The notes: a model not told the origin generated them from the sequence alone. Counted from the stretch's first letter, positions 42,982-52,136 are shown. The stretch is DNA of 64,000 nt from Motilibacter rhizosphaerae (GCF_004216915.1 NZ_SGXD01000004.1:62001-126000); one strand, 5' to 3'. Translations and numbers: made by a program.

Positions 42982-44595
42982 ATGGCAGGCGGATCAGCAG
43001 GGCGCAGCGTCCTGGACAGGGCGTTCGGGGACCGGGGGCTGCTGACGAAGGTCCTCGCGGCCGTCGCCACGATGGCGGCGGTGGCGCTGGCCGTCGGCGT
43101 CCTCGCGGTGGTCCGCATGGACGCCATGGAGAAGGGCACCGCGGCGCTCTACTCCGACGGGCTCCAGCACGTCGAGGCGATCGACAAGGTCGTCGTCGAC
43201 ATGCAGACGACCCGCCGCGACGTGCTGAACCACGCCGTCTCGGACAGCGCGGACGACCGCGCGAAGTACCGGACGGCGGTCGCTGCCGACGAAGCGGCCT
43301 TCGCCAAGGACCTCGACGCGTACGTCGCCTCCGGTGGCGACAAGGCCCCCGCCGACGAGCTGCGCTCCGTGTGGGCGCAGTACCAGCAGGTCGTGAGCAG
43401 CACCATGCTGCCGGCGTCCGACCGCCGCGACCTCGCCACGGTCGCGCAGACGCGCGACACGCAGACCAAGCCGCTGACCACCAGGGCCGAGCAGATCACG
43501 TCGGCCATGACCGCGGCCGAGAACGACCAGGCGAAGGGCCTGCGCGACGCGACCGCCGCGGACTACCGCTCGAGCCGGACCGTGGTCCTGCTCGGGCTGC
43601 TGCTCGGCACGCTGCTCGCCGGCGCCGTCGCCGTCGCGATCGCGACGTCGGTCAAGCGCTCGCTGGCCCGGGTGTCCGCCGTCGCAGCCGCTCTCGCCGA
43701 GCTCGACCTGACCCGCACGGTCGGCGCGAGCACCGGGGACGAGCTCGGCCGCATGGGCCAGGCGCTCGACCGCGCGGTCGACGGCCTGCGCCGCACCGTC
43801 GCGACGATGGCCGGTACGGCCACCTCGCTGGCCGGGGCCGCCAGCGAGCTCTCCGGCGTCTCCGGCGAGCTGAACGACGGCGCCCTGGAGGCGTCGCGCA
43901 AGGCCGAGGAGGCCGCCGGCGGAGCCGGCGCGGTCAACTCCTCCGTGCAGTCGGTCATGGTCGGCGCCGAGCAGATGTCCGGCTCCATCCGGGAGATCGC
44001 CTCGACGGCCGGCCGCGCCGCGCAGGCCGCCGCCGACGCCCGCACCGTCGCAGCCGACGCCAGCGCGCAGATCCTCGAGCTCGCCGACGCCAGCGCGCGC
44101 ATCGGCACCGTCGTCAAGCTGATCACGTCGATCGCGGAGCAGACCAACCTGCTCGCCCTCAACGCCACCATCGAGGCGGCACGCGCCGGCGAGGCCGGCA
44201 AGGGGTTCGCCGTCGTCGCGAACGAGGTCAAAGAGCTCGCCAGCGAGACCGGGCGCGCCACCGAGGACATCACCCGCCGCATCAGCGCCCTGCAGGCCAG
44301 CGCCACCGGAGCGGCCGAGGCCGTGACGCGCATCGAGACCGCCATCGCCGAGATCTCGGAGTCCGGCACGACCATCGCCGCCGCCGTCGAGGAGCAGGCC
44401 GCGACCACCGCGGAGATGACCCGCTCCATCACCGACGCCGCCGCGAGCAGCGGGCGCGCCGCAGCGACCTTCGGCGCCGTCTCCGAGGTCACGACGGCCA
44501 CCGCGAGCACCGCGGGCGCCACGCGCAGCGCGGCCGTCGAGCTCTCCGGGCTCGCGAGCACGGTGAACGAGCTCGTCCAGTCCTTCACCTACTGA
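42982..44595 (+). CDS. Methyl-accepting chemotaxis protein
   Basis: 537 residues. Membrane helix 1 (about 20-44), four-helix-bundle periplasmic-type sensor (45-195), membrane helix 2 (197-220), HAMP (220-270) and the signalling domain, whose hairpin tip [21 protein letters not shown] is strictly conserved. Passes ligand signals to CheA/CheW, implying flagellar motility. No che or fli genes are in the window. A hairpin follows; two short genes of sensory type come next. Confidence 0.93.
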   Translation: MAGGSAGRSVLDRAFGDRGLLTKVLAAVATMAAVALAVGVLAVVRMDAMEKGTAALYSDGLQHVEAIDKVVVDMQTTRRDVLNHAVSDSADDRAKYRTAVAADEAAFAKDLDAYVASGGDKAPADELRSVWAQYQQVVSSTMLPASDRRDLATVAQTRDTQTKPLTTRAEQITSAMTAAENDQAKGLRDATAADYRSSRTVVLLGLLLGTLLAGAVAVAIATSVKRSLARVSAVAAALAELDLTRTVGASTGDELGRMGQALDRAVDGLRRTVATMAGTATSLAGAASELSGVSGELNDGALEASRKAEEAAGGAGAVNSSVQSVMVGAEQMSGSIREIASTAGRAAQAAADARTVAADASAQILELADASARIGTVVKLITSIAEQTNLLALNATIEAARAGEAGKGFAVVANEVKELASETGRATEDITRRISALQASATGAAEAVTRIETAIAEISESGTTIAAAVEEQAATTAEMTRSITDAAASSGRAAATFGAVSEVTTATASTAGATRSAAVELSGLASTVNELVQSFTY

Positions 44596-44614
44596 CCCGT
44601 ACCACGCGCACGAC

Positions 44615-44646
44615 GGGCGTCCCGGCAAGCAGGGCCCGGGACGTCC
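44615..44646 (+). terminator. Hairpin after the chemotaxis receptor
   Basis: GGGCGTCCCGG (44615-44625) pairs with CCGGGACGTCC (44636-44646), with one G-U pair and a 10-nt loop, 19 bp after the MCP stop. Confidence 0.6.
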
Positions 44647-44732
44647 GGCCCCACCGCTCGGGGGAGCGGAGCGGCGCCGACCGGCGCCGACACTCCTCCA
44701 GCGCCACCCGTCACCGCCGCCCGGGAGACTCC

Positions 44733-45038
44733 ATGCCCAGCACCGCTACGCCAGTCCTGACCGCCACCGGCCCGTACGGCCTGGTCCTGCCCGACCTCGA
44801 CGACGTGCGCGAGTCCGTGTGCCGCGTCGACCCGGACGGCGAGGCCGCCTGGACCGGGGTCCTCGCCCGCGCGGGCCTCAGCGGCGCCGAGACCGACCGC
44901 GACAGCCTCGAGCGCGCCCTCCGCGCGCTCGAGGAGCGCAGCCCCGTCGGCGCCCTCTGCGCGCGCGCCCTGCGCATCCGCCTCAACAGCTACGACCACC
45001 TGGCACACGCCCAGGCCCTCGTGAGGAGCACCGCATGA
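44733..45038 (+). CDS. Small protein of unknown function upstream of GAF protein
   Basis: 101 residues, soluble, not recognised. Two predicted helices (ERALRALEERSPVGALCARAL and the segment ending LAHAQALVRSTA). GGGAG about 7 nt before ATG 44733. Its stop overlaps the start of the GAF gene (ATGA, 45035-45038), so the products are made together and may interact. Placed after an MCP, it may be a signalling adaptor. Confidence 0.65.
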   Translation: MPSTATPVLTATGPYGLVLPDLDDVRESVCRVDPDGEAAWTGVLARAGLSGAETDRDSLERALRALEERSPVGALCARALRIRLNSYDHLAHAQALVRSTA

Positions 45039-45541
45039 TCGACCACGACGCCCTGACCTCGCCGGAGCGGCTCGTCGCCCTCGCGGGGTACGACCTCGAC
45101 TCCCCCGAGCTGCGCTCGGACCTCGACGCCCTGTGCGCCCGCGTCGCCGCCGACCTCGAGGTGCCGATCAGCCTCGTGACGCTCGTGCTCGACAGCGCCC
45201 AGATGAACCTCGGCCAGCGCGGCATCGACGGCACGTGGGTGAGCGCCGTCGGCGGCACGCCGGTCGAGTGGTCGTTCTGCGCGCACTCCGTCGGCAACGG
45301 CCGGCCGTACGTCGTCGACGACATGTCCGCCGACCCCGAGCAGCGGGACAACCCGCTCGTGCGGGTCGACGGCGTGGCGGCGTACGCGGGGGTGCCGCTC
45401 GTGACCGGGGCCGGCCACGTGCTCGGCAACGCCTGCGTCGTCGACGTGCAGCCGCACGCCTTCTCGGTGGCGGAGCTCGCCCGGCTCGAGGCGGCCGCGG
45501 CCGAGGCGCTGGCGCTGCTCGAGGCGCACCGCGTGGCCTGA
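45035..45541 (+). CDS. GAF-domain sensor protein
   Basis: 168 residues, essentially one GAF domain: ISLVTLVLDSAQMNLGQRG, EWSFCAHSVGNGRPYVVDD and AGVPLVTGAGHVLGNACVVD. The WSFCAHS/DD pattern is that of GAF sensors that bind small ligands or chromophores and often precede kinases or cyclases; no output domain here. GAGGAG lies about 8 nt before the ATG, within the upstream gene. Confidence 0.82.
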   Translation: MIDHDALTSPERLVALAGYDLDSPELRSDLDALCARVAADLEVPISLVTLVLDSAQMNLGQRGIDGTWVSAVGGTPVEWSFCAHSVGNGRPYVVDDMSADPEQRDNPLVRVDGVAAYAGVPLVTGAGHVLGNACVVDVQPHAFSVAELARLEAAAAEALALLEAHRVA

Positions 45542-45572
45542 CGCCGCCGGCTCGACGGCTACGCTGCGGCGC

Positions 45573-46766
45573 GTGCCAGCGCCGCGTACCCTCCTGCTCA
45601 CCCTGACCGGGCACGACCGCCCGGGCGTCACGTCGCGCCTGTTCGCCGCCCTCGGCGCGGTCGACGCGGTCGTGCTCGACGTCGAGCAGGTGGTCGTGCG
45701 CGGCCGGCTCGTGCTCGGGGTGCTGCTGGAGGCGAAGGGGCGGGCGGCCGACGCGCTCGCCGAGGCCGCGGCAGGGGTGGCGGCCGAGCTGGAGCTGGAG
45801 CTCGAGGTCAGCGCCGGGCGCGGCGAGCCGGAGCAGCGCCCGCTGCGCAGCCACGTCACCGTGCTGGGGTTCCCGCTGCGCCCGGCGGCCCTCGGCGCCA
45901 TCACCGGCCGGATCGCCGACGCCGGGGCCAACATCGACCGGATCGTCCGGATCGCCCGCTACCCCGTGACAGCGGTGGAGCTCGAGGTCTCGGGCGCCGA
46001 GAGCCACGGCCTGCGGGCCGCGCTCGCGCGCGAGGCGGCCCAGCAGCAGGTGGACGTCGCGGTCCAGCGGGCGGGGCTGCACCGCCGGGGCAAGCGCCTC
46101 GTCGTCATGGACGTCGACTCGACGCTCATCCAGGGCGAGGTCATCGAGATGCTCGCCGCGCACGCTGGCGTCGAGGACGAGGTCGCCGCCGTGACCGCGG
46201 CCGCGATGCGCGGCGAGCTCGACTTCGCCGCGTCGCTGCACCAGCGGGTGTCGCTGCTCGCCGGCCTGCCCGCGACGGTGTTCGAGCAGGTGCGCGCCGA
46301 CGTCGAGCTGACGCCCGGCGCGCGCACGCTCGTCCGCACCCTCAAACGGCTCGACACGCGCGTCGCGGTCGTCAGCGGCGGGTTCACCCAGGTCGTCGGT
46401 CCGCTCGCCGCGGACCTCGGCATCGACTACGCCGCCGCGAACACCCTCGAGGTCGTCGGGGGCCGGCTCACCGGCCGGATCACCGGGCGGGTCGTCGACC
46501 GGGCGGGCAAGGCGGAGGCGCTGGAGCGCTTCGCCGCCGACGCGGGAGTGCCGCTCGCGCAGACGGTCGCCATCGGCGACGGAGCCAACGACCTCGACAT
46601 GCTGGCGCGTGCCGGGCTCGGCGTCGCGTTCAACGCCAAGCCGGTCGTGCGCGCAGCGGCGGACGCCGCGGTCACCGTGCCGTACCTCGATGCGGTGCTC
46701 TACCTGCTGGGGATCCCGCGTGACGAGGTCGAGGAGGCTGACGCGGCGGACCCGTTCCTGGCATGA
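45573..46766 (+). CDS. serB: Phosphoserine phosphatase with N-terminal ACT domains
   Basis: 397 residues. Two ACT-like domains (about 1-170; TLTGHDRPGVTSRLF begins the first), then a HAD phosphatase with MDVDSTLIQGEVIEMLA (motif I), VVSGGFTQVV (motif II) and GDGANDLDML (motif IV). Hydrolyses O-phosphoserine to serine; ACT domains bind serine for feedback. Same architecture as Mycobacterium SerB2. Leaderless: TACGCT (45560-45565), 7 nt, GTG. Confidence 0.93.
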   Translation: MPAPRTLLLTLTGHDRPGVTSRLFAALGAVDAVVLDVEQVVVRGRLVLGVLLEAKGRAADALAEAAAGVAAELELELEVSAGRGEPEQRPLRSHVTVLGFPLRPAALGAITGRIADAGANIDRIVRIARYPVTAVELEVSGAESHGLRAALAREAAQQQVDVAVQRAGLHRRGKRLVVMDVDSTLIQGEVIEMLAAHAGVEDEVAAVTAAAMRGELDFAASLHQRVSLLAGLPATVFEQVRADVELTPGARTLVRTLKRLDTRVAVVSGGFTQVVGPLAADLGIDYAAANTLEVVGGRLTGRITGRVVDRAGKAEALERFAADAGVPLAQTVAIGDGANDLDMLARAGLGVAFNAKPVVRAAADAAVTVPYLDAVLYLLGIPRDEVEEADAADPFLA

Positions 46767-46842
46767 TCGGTCGCCACGAGGGGCAATGATCTCGTGACGC
46801 ACAGCAAGGCTGCCCACGCACGACGGCACCACGGGGGACGCG

Positions 46843-47496
46843 ATGACGGGTTCCGGTCCAGCGAGCTCTGCGGCGGAGGGGCGGCTGTCCGCTGCGCCGC
46901 CTCCCGGCAGCGCCGTCACGCTGGTGCCCGCGCTCGACGCGCGGCTGCTGACCGGCGTCCTGCTCTGGTGGGAGGCCCCGGAGGGCTCCGAGGTCGACGA
47001 CCGGGTCGGGCTGGGCGTCGACATCGCCCCCTCCCGCGCGCGCTCGCCCGAGGTGCCGGTCTGGGCCACCGTCAACGCGCCCGGCGGGGACATCCTCGTG
47101 CTCTCGGCCGTCGCGCACGGCGACGGGGAGACGACGGTGACGCTCGACGGCCGCGTCGCCGTCCGCGAGCCGCGCCGGCGCAACGTCCGCGCCGCGGCCC
47201 ACGTCGACGTCGACCTCACGCTCGGCGGCGCCAGCAACCGGGTCACGGGGCGCACGCTCGACCTGTCCGCCGGCGGCTGCCGCATCGCGCTGGAGTCCGG
47301 GGACGAGCCGCTGCCCCACGTCGTCGCGGGCGAGCCGACGGACATCGTCATCCACCTCGACCAACAGAACCGCCCGCACATGATGGGCCACGTCCACGCG
47401 GTGCGGCCGGGCGGTCAGCTCGTCATCCGCTTCGACGAGGTGCCCTCGACCGTGGTCGAGCAGATCGAGCGCTACGTCTACGCGACGCTGCCCTAG
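46843..47496 (+). CDS. PilZ-domain c-di-GMP receptor
   Basis: 217 residues. N-terminal YcgR-like beta domain (about 20-105) and C-terminal PilZ (about 105-215) with the c-di-GMP signature RRNVR (RxxxR) and DLSAGGCRI (D-x-S-x-x-G). Likely binds c-di-GMP and acts on motility or envelope targets. A GGGGGACGCG precedes the ATG. Its stop is 3 bp from the convergent sixA stop. It is the only c-di-GMP receptor seen in the window. Confidence 0.88.
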   Translation: MTGSGPASSAAEGRLSAAPPPGSAVTLVPALDARLLTGVLLWWEAPEGSEVDDRVGLGVDIAPSRARSPEVPVWATVNAPGGDILVLSAVAHGDGETTVTLDGRVAVREPRRRNVRAAAHVDVDLTLGGASNRVTGRTLDLSAGGCRIALESGDEPLPHVVAGEPTDIVIHLDQQNRPHMMGHVHAVRPGGQLVIRFDEVPSTVVEQIERYVYATLP

Positions 47497-47499
47497 CGG

Positions 47500-47985
47500 C
47501 TAGTCCTGCTCCCCGCGCGGGACGGCGCTCGCCACCAGCCGGCAGGCGGAGGACGGGGTGTCCGCCCACGCGCTCGGCACCTCGATGACCGCGACGCCGC
47601 ACGTCGGCAGCTCGACCCGGCTGCCGGTCAGCTCCGCGACGAGCAGGCTGAGGCCGGGGTCGTGCCCCACCAGCGCGATCGTGCCCTCGTCGTCGTCGAG
47701 TCCGCGCACGACGCGCAGCAGGTCACCGAGCGACGCCTCGTAGATGCGCTCCTCCACGACGACGGAGACCTCGGCGCCCCAGCCGCGCTGCAGCCCCTCG
47801 ACGGTCTCGCGGGTCCGCAGCGCCGGGCTGGTCACGACCAGCCCGGGGGCGCCGGTCGATCCCGCGACCCACTCCCCCGCCGCCTGCGCGTCGGCCCGTC
47901 CCCGGCGCAGCAGCGGACGGTCGAGGTCGTCGACACCCCCCGGCCGGTCGGCCTTGGCGTGCCGCACGACGACGAGGGTCGGCAC
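47500..47985 (-). CDS. sixA: SixA-type phosphohistidine phosphatase
   Basis: 161 residues, histidine phosphatase superfamily: VVRHAKADRPG supplies the catalytic RHxK motif and VGHDPGLSLL the second His. SixA removes phosphate from protein histidines; actinobacterial roles are little known. GTG 47985 is only 2 bp past the fabI stop, so it is the third gene of the fabG-fabI operon. Confidence 0.85.
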   Translation of the reverse strand: MPTLVVVRHAKADRPGGVDDLDRPLLRRGRADAQAAGEWVAGSTGAPGLVVTSPALRTRETVEGLQRGWGAEVSVVVEERIYEASLGDLLRVVRGLDDDEGTIALVGHDPGLSLLVAELTGSRVELPTCGVAVIEVPSAWADTPSSACRLVASAVPRGEQD

Positions 47986-47987
47986 GG

Positions 47988-48755
47988 CTAGGCGCCGATC
48001 GCGTGCACGCCGCCGTCGACGTGGACGATCTCGCCGGTCGTGCGCGGGAACCAGTCGGAGAGCAGGGCGACCACGGCGCGCGCCGCGGGCTCCATGTCGG
48101 TGACGTCCCAGCCGAGCGGCGCCCTCTTGTCCCACACGTCCGTGAGCTGGTCGAAGCCCGGGATGTGCTTCGCCGCCGTGGTCCCGAGCGGACCGGCACT
48201 CACGAGGTTCACCCGGACGCCGCGGGGCCCGAGGTCGCGGGCGAGGTAGCGCGCAGTCGACTCGAAGGCGGCCTTCGCGACGCCCATCCAGTCGTACTGC
48301 GGCCAGGCGACGGTGGCGTCGAAGTCGAGGCCCACGACGCTCGCGCGCTCGCCGAACAGCGGCGCCGCCGCCATCGTCAGCGACTTCAGCGAGTACGCGC
48401 TGGTGTGCAGCGCGGTCGCCACGTCGTCCCACGCGGTGTTGAGGAAGTTGCCGCCGAGGGCGGCCTGCGGCGCGTACCCGATGGCGTGGACGACGCCGTC
48501 GAGCCCGTCGACGTGCTGGCGCAGCGTCTCCGCGAGCCCGTCGAGGTGCTCGGCGTTCGTCACGTCGAGCTCGATGACGGGAGCCTCGGACGGGAGCCGC
48601 TTGGCGATGGCCGCGGTCAGCCGCAGGGCCTTGCCGAACGACGAGAGCACGACCTCGGCGCCCTCCTGCTGCGCGATCTTCGCCACCGAGAACGCGATCG
48701 AGCTCTCGACGAGGACGCCGGTGACGAGCAGGCGCTTGCCTTCGAGGATGCCCAT
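47988..48755 (-). CDS. fabI: Enoyl-ACP reductase, FabI/InhA type
   Basis: 255 residues. GKRLLVTGVLVESSIAFSVA replaces the usual SDR Gly motif as in FabI/InhA, and catalytic YDWMGVAK gives Y-x-x-M-x-x-x-K. Reduces trans-2-enoyl-ACP with NADH in the last step of fatty acid elongation. AAGGAG (48764-48769) precedes the ATG. Downstream of fabG, like the mycobacterial fabG1-inhA operon. Confidence 0.93.
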   Translation of the reverse strand: MGILEGKRLLVTGVLVESSIAFSVAKIAQQEGAEVVLSSFGKALRLTAAIAKRLPSEAPVIELDVTNAEHLDGLAETLRQHVDGLDGVVHAIGYAPQAALGGNFLNTAWDDVATALHTSAYSLKSLTMAAAPLFGERASVVGLDFDATVAWPQYDWMGVAKAAFESTARYLARDLGPRGVRVNLVSAGPLGTTAAKHIPGFDQLTDVWDKRAPLGWDVTDMEPAARAVVALLSDWFPRTTGEIVHVDGGVHAIGA

Positions 48756-48806
48756 GGGGAGAACTCCTTGGTAGTGCTGCTGGTGTGCTGTCTGCCGCGG
48801 TAGCGG

Positions 48807-49535
48807 CTAGTGACCCATCCCGAGGCCGCCGTCGACGGGGAGCACGCTGCCCGTGACGTACGCCGCGGCGGGCGACGCGAGGAACTCGACGACGCCGGCG
48901 ACCTCCTCGGGGGAGGCGAGGCGCTTGAGCGGCACCGAGCCGAGGATCTCCTTGCGGCGGTCCTCGGAGAGCACCGCGGTCATGTCGGTCTCGACGAAGC
49001 CGGGGGCCACGACGTTGACCGTGATGCCGCGCGAGCCGACCTCGCGGGCGAGCGAGCGGGCGAGCCCGACGAGCCCGGCCTTCGACGCCGCGTAGTTGAC
49101 CTGCCCCGCACTGCCGCTCAGCGCGACGACCGACCCGACGAGCACGATGCGCCCGCGGCGGAGGCGGAGCATGCCGTTGGCCGCGCGGCGCGCGACGCGG
49201 AAGGCGCCGGCGAGGTTCGTGTCGAGGACGGAGGTGAAGTCCTCGTCCGGCATGCGCATGACGAGCTGGTCCTTGGTGACGCCCGCGTTGGCGACGGCGA
49301 CCTCCACCGGACCGTGGGCCTGCTCGGCGGCAGCGAACGCCGCGTCGACGCTGGCGGTGTCCGTGACGTCGGCGCGGACCCAGTGGACGCCCTCGACGCC
49401 CTCCGGCGGCTCGCCGCTGCGGTACGTCGCGGTGACCCGGTCCCCCGCCGCGACGAACGCGCGGACCACGGCGAGCCCGATGCCGCGGTTGCCGCCCGTG
49501 ACGAGCACCGAGCGCCCAGCCGACGCTGCCTCCAC
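48807..49535 (-). CDS. fabG: 3-oxoacyl-ACP reductase
   Basis: 242 residues. TGGNRGIGLAV, NAGVTKDQLVMRM, VGSVVAL with catalytic Ser, NYAASK catalytic pair and TGSVLPVDGGLGMGH end: a FabG of the FabG1/MabA type. Reduces 3-oxoacyl-ACP with NADPH. A -10-like TAGGGT (49612-49617) lies 77 bp upstream, giving a leadered transcript. Start GTG 49535 has AGGAAGG only at a long distance, so an internal start is possible. Confidence 0.92.
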   Translation of the reverse strand: MEAASAGRSVLVTGGNRGIGLAVVRAFVAAGDRVTATYRSGEPPEGVEGVHWVRADVTDTASVDAAFAAAEQAHGPVEVAVANAGVTKDQLVMRMPDEDFTSVLDTNLAGAFRVARRAANGMLRLRRGRIVLVGSVVALSGSAGQVNYAASKAGLVGLARSLAREVGSRGITVNVVAPGFVETDMTAVLSEDRRKEILGSVPLKRLASPEEVAGVVEFLASPAAAYVTGSVLPVDGGLGMGH

Positions 49536-49611
49536 TCGCGACCACTGCCTTCCTGCCGTCGTGCCGGGACGCCCTCCGCTCCCGCGCTCGGCCGCGTACG
49601 CAGCCCGCCGG

Positions 49612-49617
49612 ACCCTA
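49612..49617 (-). promoter_or_regulatory. Candidate fabG operon -10 box
   Basis: TAGGGT on the minus strand in a 160-bp intergenic gap, the only good -10 hexamer before fabG. No clear -35. Predicts a 5' leader of about 70 nt. Confidence 0.35.
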
Positions 49618-49696
49618 TCGCCTCGGCCGCTGCGGGCGGTCCTGCGCCGGGTCGTCCCGGCGTGCCGGTCGACCCGCCCCGGCGTACCGTTGGAGC

Positions 49697-50038
49697 GTGC
49701 CAGCCGCCCAGTTCCGCCCCGACAGCCGCCAGGCCTACGAGATCACCGGGCTGGCGCGCAGCCGCGCGGAGGACATCGCGGCCCGCCGCCGCCGCTACAC
49801 CTTCGGCATGGCGCTGCGCACGATCTGCTTCGTGAGCGCGATCGTCACGACGGGCTGGGTCCGCTGGACGTTCGTCGTCGGCGCGATCGTGCTGCCCTAC
49901 ATCGCGGTGGTCATCGCGAACGCCGGCCGTGAGCCGAACCGCACGCTGCCTCCGGTCGCGATGCCGGAGCGGCGGGCGCTGCCCGCCCCGCCGTCGGCGC
50001 AGCTGCCGCCGCAGGCGGACCACGCCGCCCAGCGCTAG
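49697..50038 (+). CDS. DUF3099 family membrane protein
   Basis: 113 residues. N-terminal AYEITGLARSRAEDIAARRRRYTFGM then two membrane helices and a Pro-rich tail: the DUF3099 layout common in actinobacteria, function unknown. Leaderless start: TACCGT (49685-49690), 6 nt, GTG. Lies between fabG and moaA as in many actinomycetes. Confidence 0.85.
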   Translation: MPAAQFRPDSRQAYEITGLARSRAEDIAARRRRYTFGMALRTICFVSAIVTTGWVRWTFVVGAIVLPYIAVVIANAGREPNRTLPPVAMPERRALPAPPSAQLPPQADHAAQR

Positions 50039-50071
50039 GCGCGCGGCGCTCCTCGAGGTCCCCGGGGCAGG

Positions 50072-51061
50072 TCAGCCGCCGATCGCGGACATCGGCCGCG
50101 ACGGCTGGAGGAACCCCGGCTCGTCGATCCCGTGGCCCGGGAGCTTCGCCGCGACGGAGCCGCGCAGCACCTCGGCGATGTCGTCGTCGCTCCCCCCGCC
50201 GCGCAGCAGGCCGCGCAGGTCGGTCTCGCCGCGGGCGAACAGGCAGTTGCGCACCTGGCCGTCGGCCGTGATGCGCATCCGGTCGCAGGCACCGCAGAAG
50301 GGGCGCGTGACCGAGGCGATGACGCCGACGCGGCCGAGCTTCACGCCGTCGCGCAGCACCCACCAGCGCTCCGCGGGCGAGCTGCCGCGGTGGGCGTCCT
50401 CGAGCAGGACGAAGGCGCGGCTGAGCCGGTCGAGGACCTCCTCCGCGGTGACCATGCGCTCGCGCTCCCAGGCGCCCTGCGCGTCGAGCGGCATCTGCTC
50501 GATGATGCGCAGCTCGTAGCCCTCGTGCAGCGCCCACTCGACGAGCGGCACGGCCTCGTCGTCGTTGACCCCGCGCACCAGCACGCTGTTGACCTTCACC
50601 GGCCCGAGGCCCGCGTCGCGCGCGGCGGCCAGCCCGGCGAGCACGTCGTCGAGCCGGTCGCGCCGGGTCACCGTGGCGAAGACGTCGCGGCGCAGCGTGT
50701 CCAGCGAGACGTTGACCCGGTCGAGCCCGGCGGCCGCGAGCGGGCCGGCCAGCCGGGCGAGCCCGACGCCGTTGGTCGTCAGCGCGAGGGAGGGCCGGTC
50801 GGGCAGCGCCGCGAGCCGCTCGACGAGCCCGACGAGACCGCGGCGCAGCAGCGGCTCCCCGCCGGTCAGCCGGACGTCGCGCATCCCCAGTCCGACCGCG
50901 ACCCGCACCAGGCGGACGACCTCGTCGTCGGTGAGGACCTCCTCGCGCTGCAGCCAGGCGAGCCCCTCCTCCGGCATGCAGTACGAGCACCGCAGGTTGC
51001 ACCGGTCGGTCAGCGACAGCCGCAGGGAGGCGGCGACGCGGCCGTACCGGTCGGTGAGCAC
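50072..51061 (-). CDS. moaA: GTP 3',8-cyclase
   Basis: 329 residues. Radical-SAM cluster CNLRCSYC near residues 21-28, TGGEPLLR, and the C-terminal GTP-side cluster FCGACDRMR with RNCLF. Converts GTP to 3',8-cyclo-GTP, the first step of molybdenum cofactor synthesis; supplies the molybdoenzyme at 5.5 kb. No other moa genes are nearby. Leaderless: TAGGCT (51068-51073), 6 nt, GTG. Shares a 26-bp promoter region with SURF1. Confidence 0.94.
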   Translation of the reverse strand: MLTDRYGRVAASLRLSLTDRCNLRCSYCMPEEGLAWLQREEVLTDDEVVRLVRVAVGLGMRDVRLTGGEPLLRRGLVGLVERLAALPDRPSLALTTNGVGLARLAGPLAAAGLDRVNVSLDTLRRDVFATVTRRDRLDDVLAGLAAARDAGLGPVKVNSVLVRGVNDDEAVPLVEWALHEGYELRIIEQMPLDAQGAWERERMVTAEEVLDRLSRAFVLLEDAHRGSSPAERWWVLRDGVKLGRVGVIASVTRPFCGACDRMRITADGQVRNCLFARGETDLRGLLRGGGSDDDIAEVLRGSVAAKLPGHGIDEPGFLQPSRPMSAIGG

Positions 51062-51067
51062 TCCCCC

Positions 51068-51081
51068 AGCCTAGGTAACGT
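51068..51081. promoter_or_regulatory. Back-to-back divergent -10 boxes of moaA and SURF1
   Basis: TAGGCT on the minus strand (51068-51073) and TAACGT on the plus strand (51076-51081) are 2 bp apart, each 6 nt from a GTG start. The whole intergenic region is 26 bp, so each -35 region must lie inside the other gene. Confidence 0.6.
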
Positions 51082-51087
51082 TCCAGG

Positions 51088-51885
51088 GTGCTGCGTACCC
51101 TGCGCCAGCCCCGCTGGATCGGCCTGAGCCTGACGGTGGTGCTGGTGAGCCTGCTCTTCGCGCGGCTGGGGCTCTGGCAGTGGCACCGCGCCCAGGCGAA
51201 GTGGGCGTTCAACGACGCGGTCGCGGCCCGCTCCCACGCGGCCCCGGTCGACGTCGGGACCCTCCTGCAGCCGGGCGTCCGCCCACCGAAGCGGGTCGAG
51301 TGGCGCCAGGTCGAGCGCACCGGGACGTACGACACGGCGCGGACCGTGCTGCGGCGCAACGACACCTACGACGGCAACCGCGGCTACACGGTCATCGTGC
51401 CGCTGGTCACCCCGGGGCAGCCCGCGCTGCTCGTCGACCGCGGCTTCGTCCCCGCGCCGCAGACCGGCGGCGCGCTGGCGCTCCCGAGCGTGCCCGCCGC
51501 GCCCTCGGGGACCGTCACCGTGCGCGGGCTGCTGCGCCGGCCCTCGAGCGCCTCGCTCGGCCTGGACCGCATCGGCGGCGCGACGACCGTCGGGCACCTC
51601 GTCCCCGACGGGATCGCGGCCGCGACGGGGCTCGGGCCGGTGCTCGACGGCTACGTCCAGCTGGTCGCCGAGCAGCCCTCGGCGGGCACGCCGCTCTACA
51701 CCGACGACCTGCCGCACCAGGACGTCGGGCTCAACCTGGCCTACGCCGTGCAGTGGTACGCCTTCATCCTCATCGCCGTCGCCGGCTGGGTCGTGCTGCT
51801 GCGCCGCGAGCAGGCCGAGGAGGAGGCGGGCGCCGCGGGGGCACCGCCGGCGACCGAGCCGGCCCGCGAGCCGCAGAGCAGCTAG
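51088..51885 (+). CDS. SURF1-family cytochrome oxidase biogenesis protein
   Basis: 265 residues. Membrane helix near residue 15-30 (SLLFARLGLWQWHRAQAK, the SURF1 start), soluble extracytoplasmic domain with VLRRNDTYDGNRGYTVIVPL and LLVDRGFVP, then a C-terminal helix and QWYAFI. SURF1 helps insert haem a into aa3-type cytochrome c oxidase. Leaderless (TAACGT). Its TAG shares CTAG with the small gene downstream. Confidence 0.9.
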   Translation: MLRTLRQPRWIGLSLTVVLVSLLFARLGLWQWHRAQAKWAFNDAVAARSHAAPVDVGTLLQPGVRPPKRVEWRQVERTGTYDTARTVLRRNDTYDGNRGYTVIVPLVTPGQPALLVDRGFVPAPQTGGALALPSVPAAPSGTVTVRGLLRRPSSASLGLDRIGGATTVGHLVPDGIAAATGLGPVLDGYVQLVAEQPSAGTPLYTDDLPHQDVGLNLAYAVQWYAFILIAVAGWVVLLRREQAEEEAGAAGAPPATEPAREPQSS

Positions 51886-52016
51886 CCGCGCGGGATCCCC
51901 TCGTCGAACACCGGCCCCACCTGCGAGCCGACGAGGCCGACGGCCGCGCTCACGGCGGCGATGGCCAGGGTCCGGGCGACGCGCCGGCGGGCGGGCGTAC
52001 GCAGCAGAGCGCTCAT
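51882..52016 (-). CDS. Small single-helix membrane protein
   Basis: 44 residues: a basic N-terminus (RTPARRRVAR), one membrane helix (TLAIAAVSAAVGLVGSQV) and a short outside tail. Not recognised. Supported by the CTAG stop overlap with SURF1 and by the motif GATGCT 6 nt before the ATG; otherwise thin evidence. A very short protein like this may be a real membrane peptide or an artefact. Confidence 0.5.
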   Translation of the reverse strand: MSALLRTPARRRVARTLAIAAVSAAVGLVGSQVGPVFDEGIPRG

Positions 52017-52136
52017 GCCAGGAGCATCGGCAGCGCCGGCGGCGACCGGAGGGCCGTGCGGCAGCGGGCGCGTGACGATCGGGCAACGCGCAGGGGATCG
52101 CGGCGGGGGGAGGGCGCGGCGTGCGAGGATGATCGT

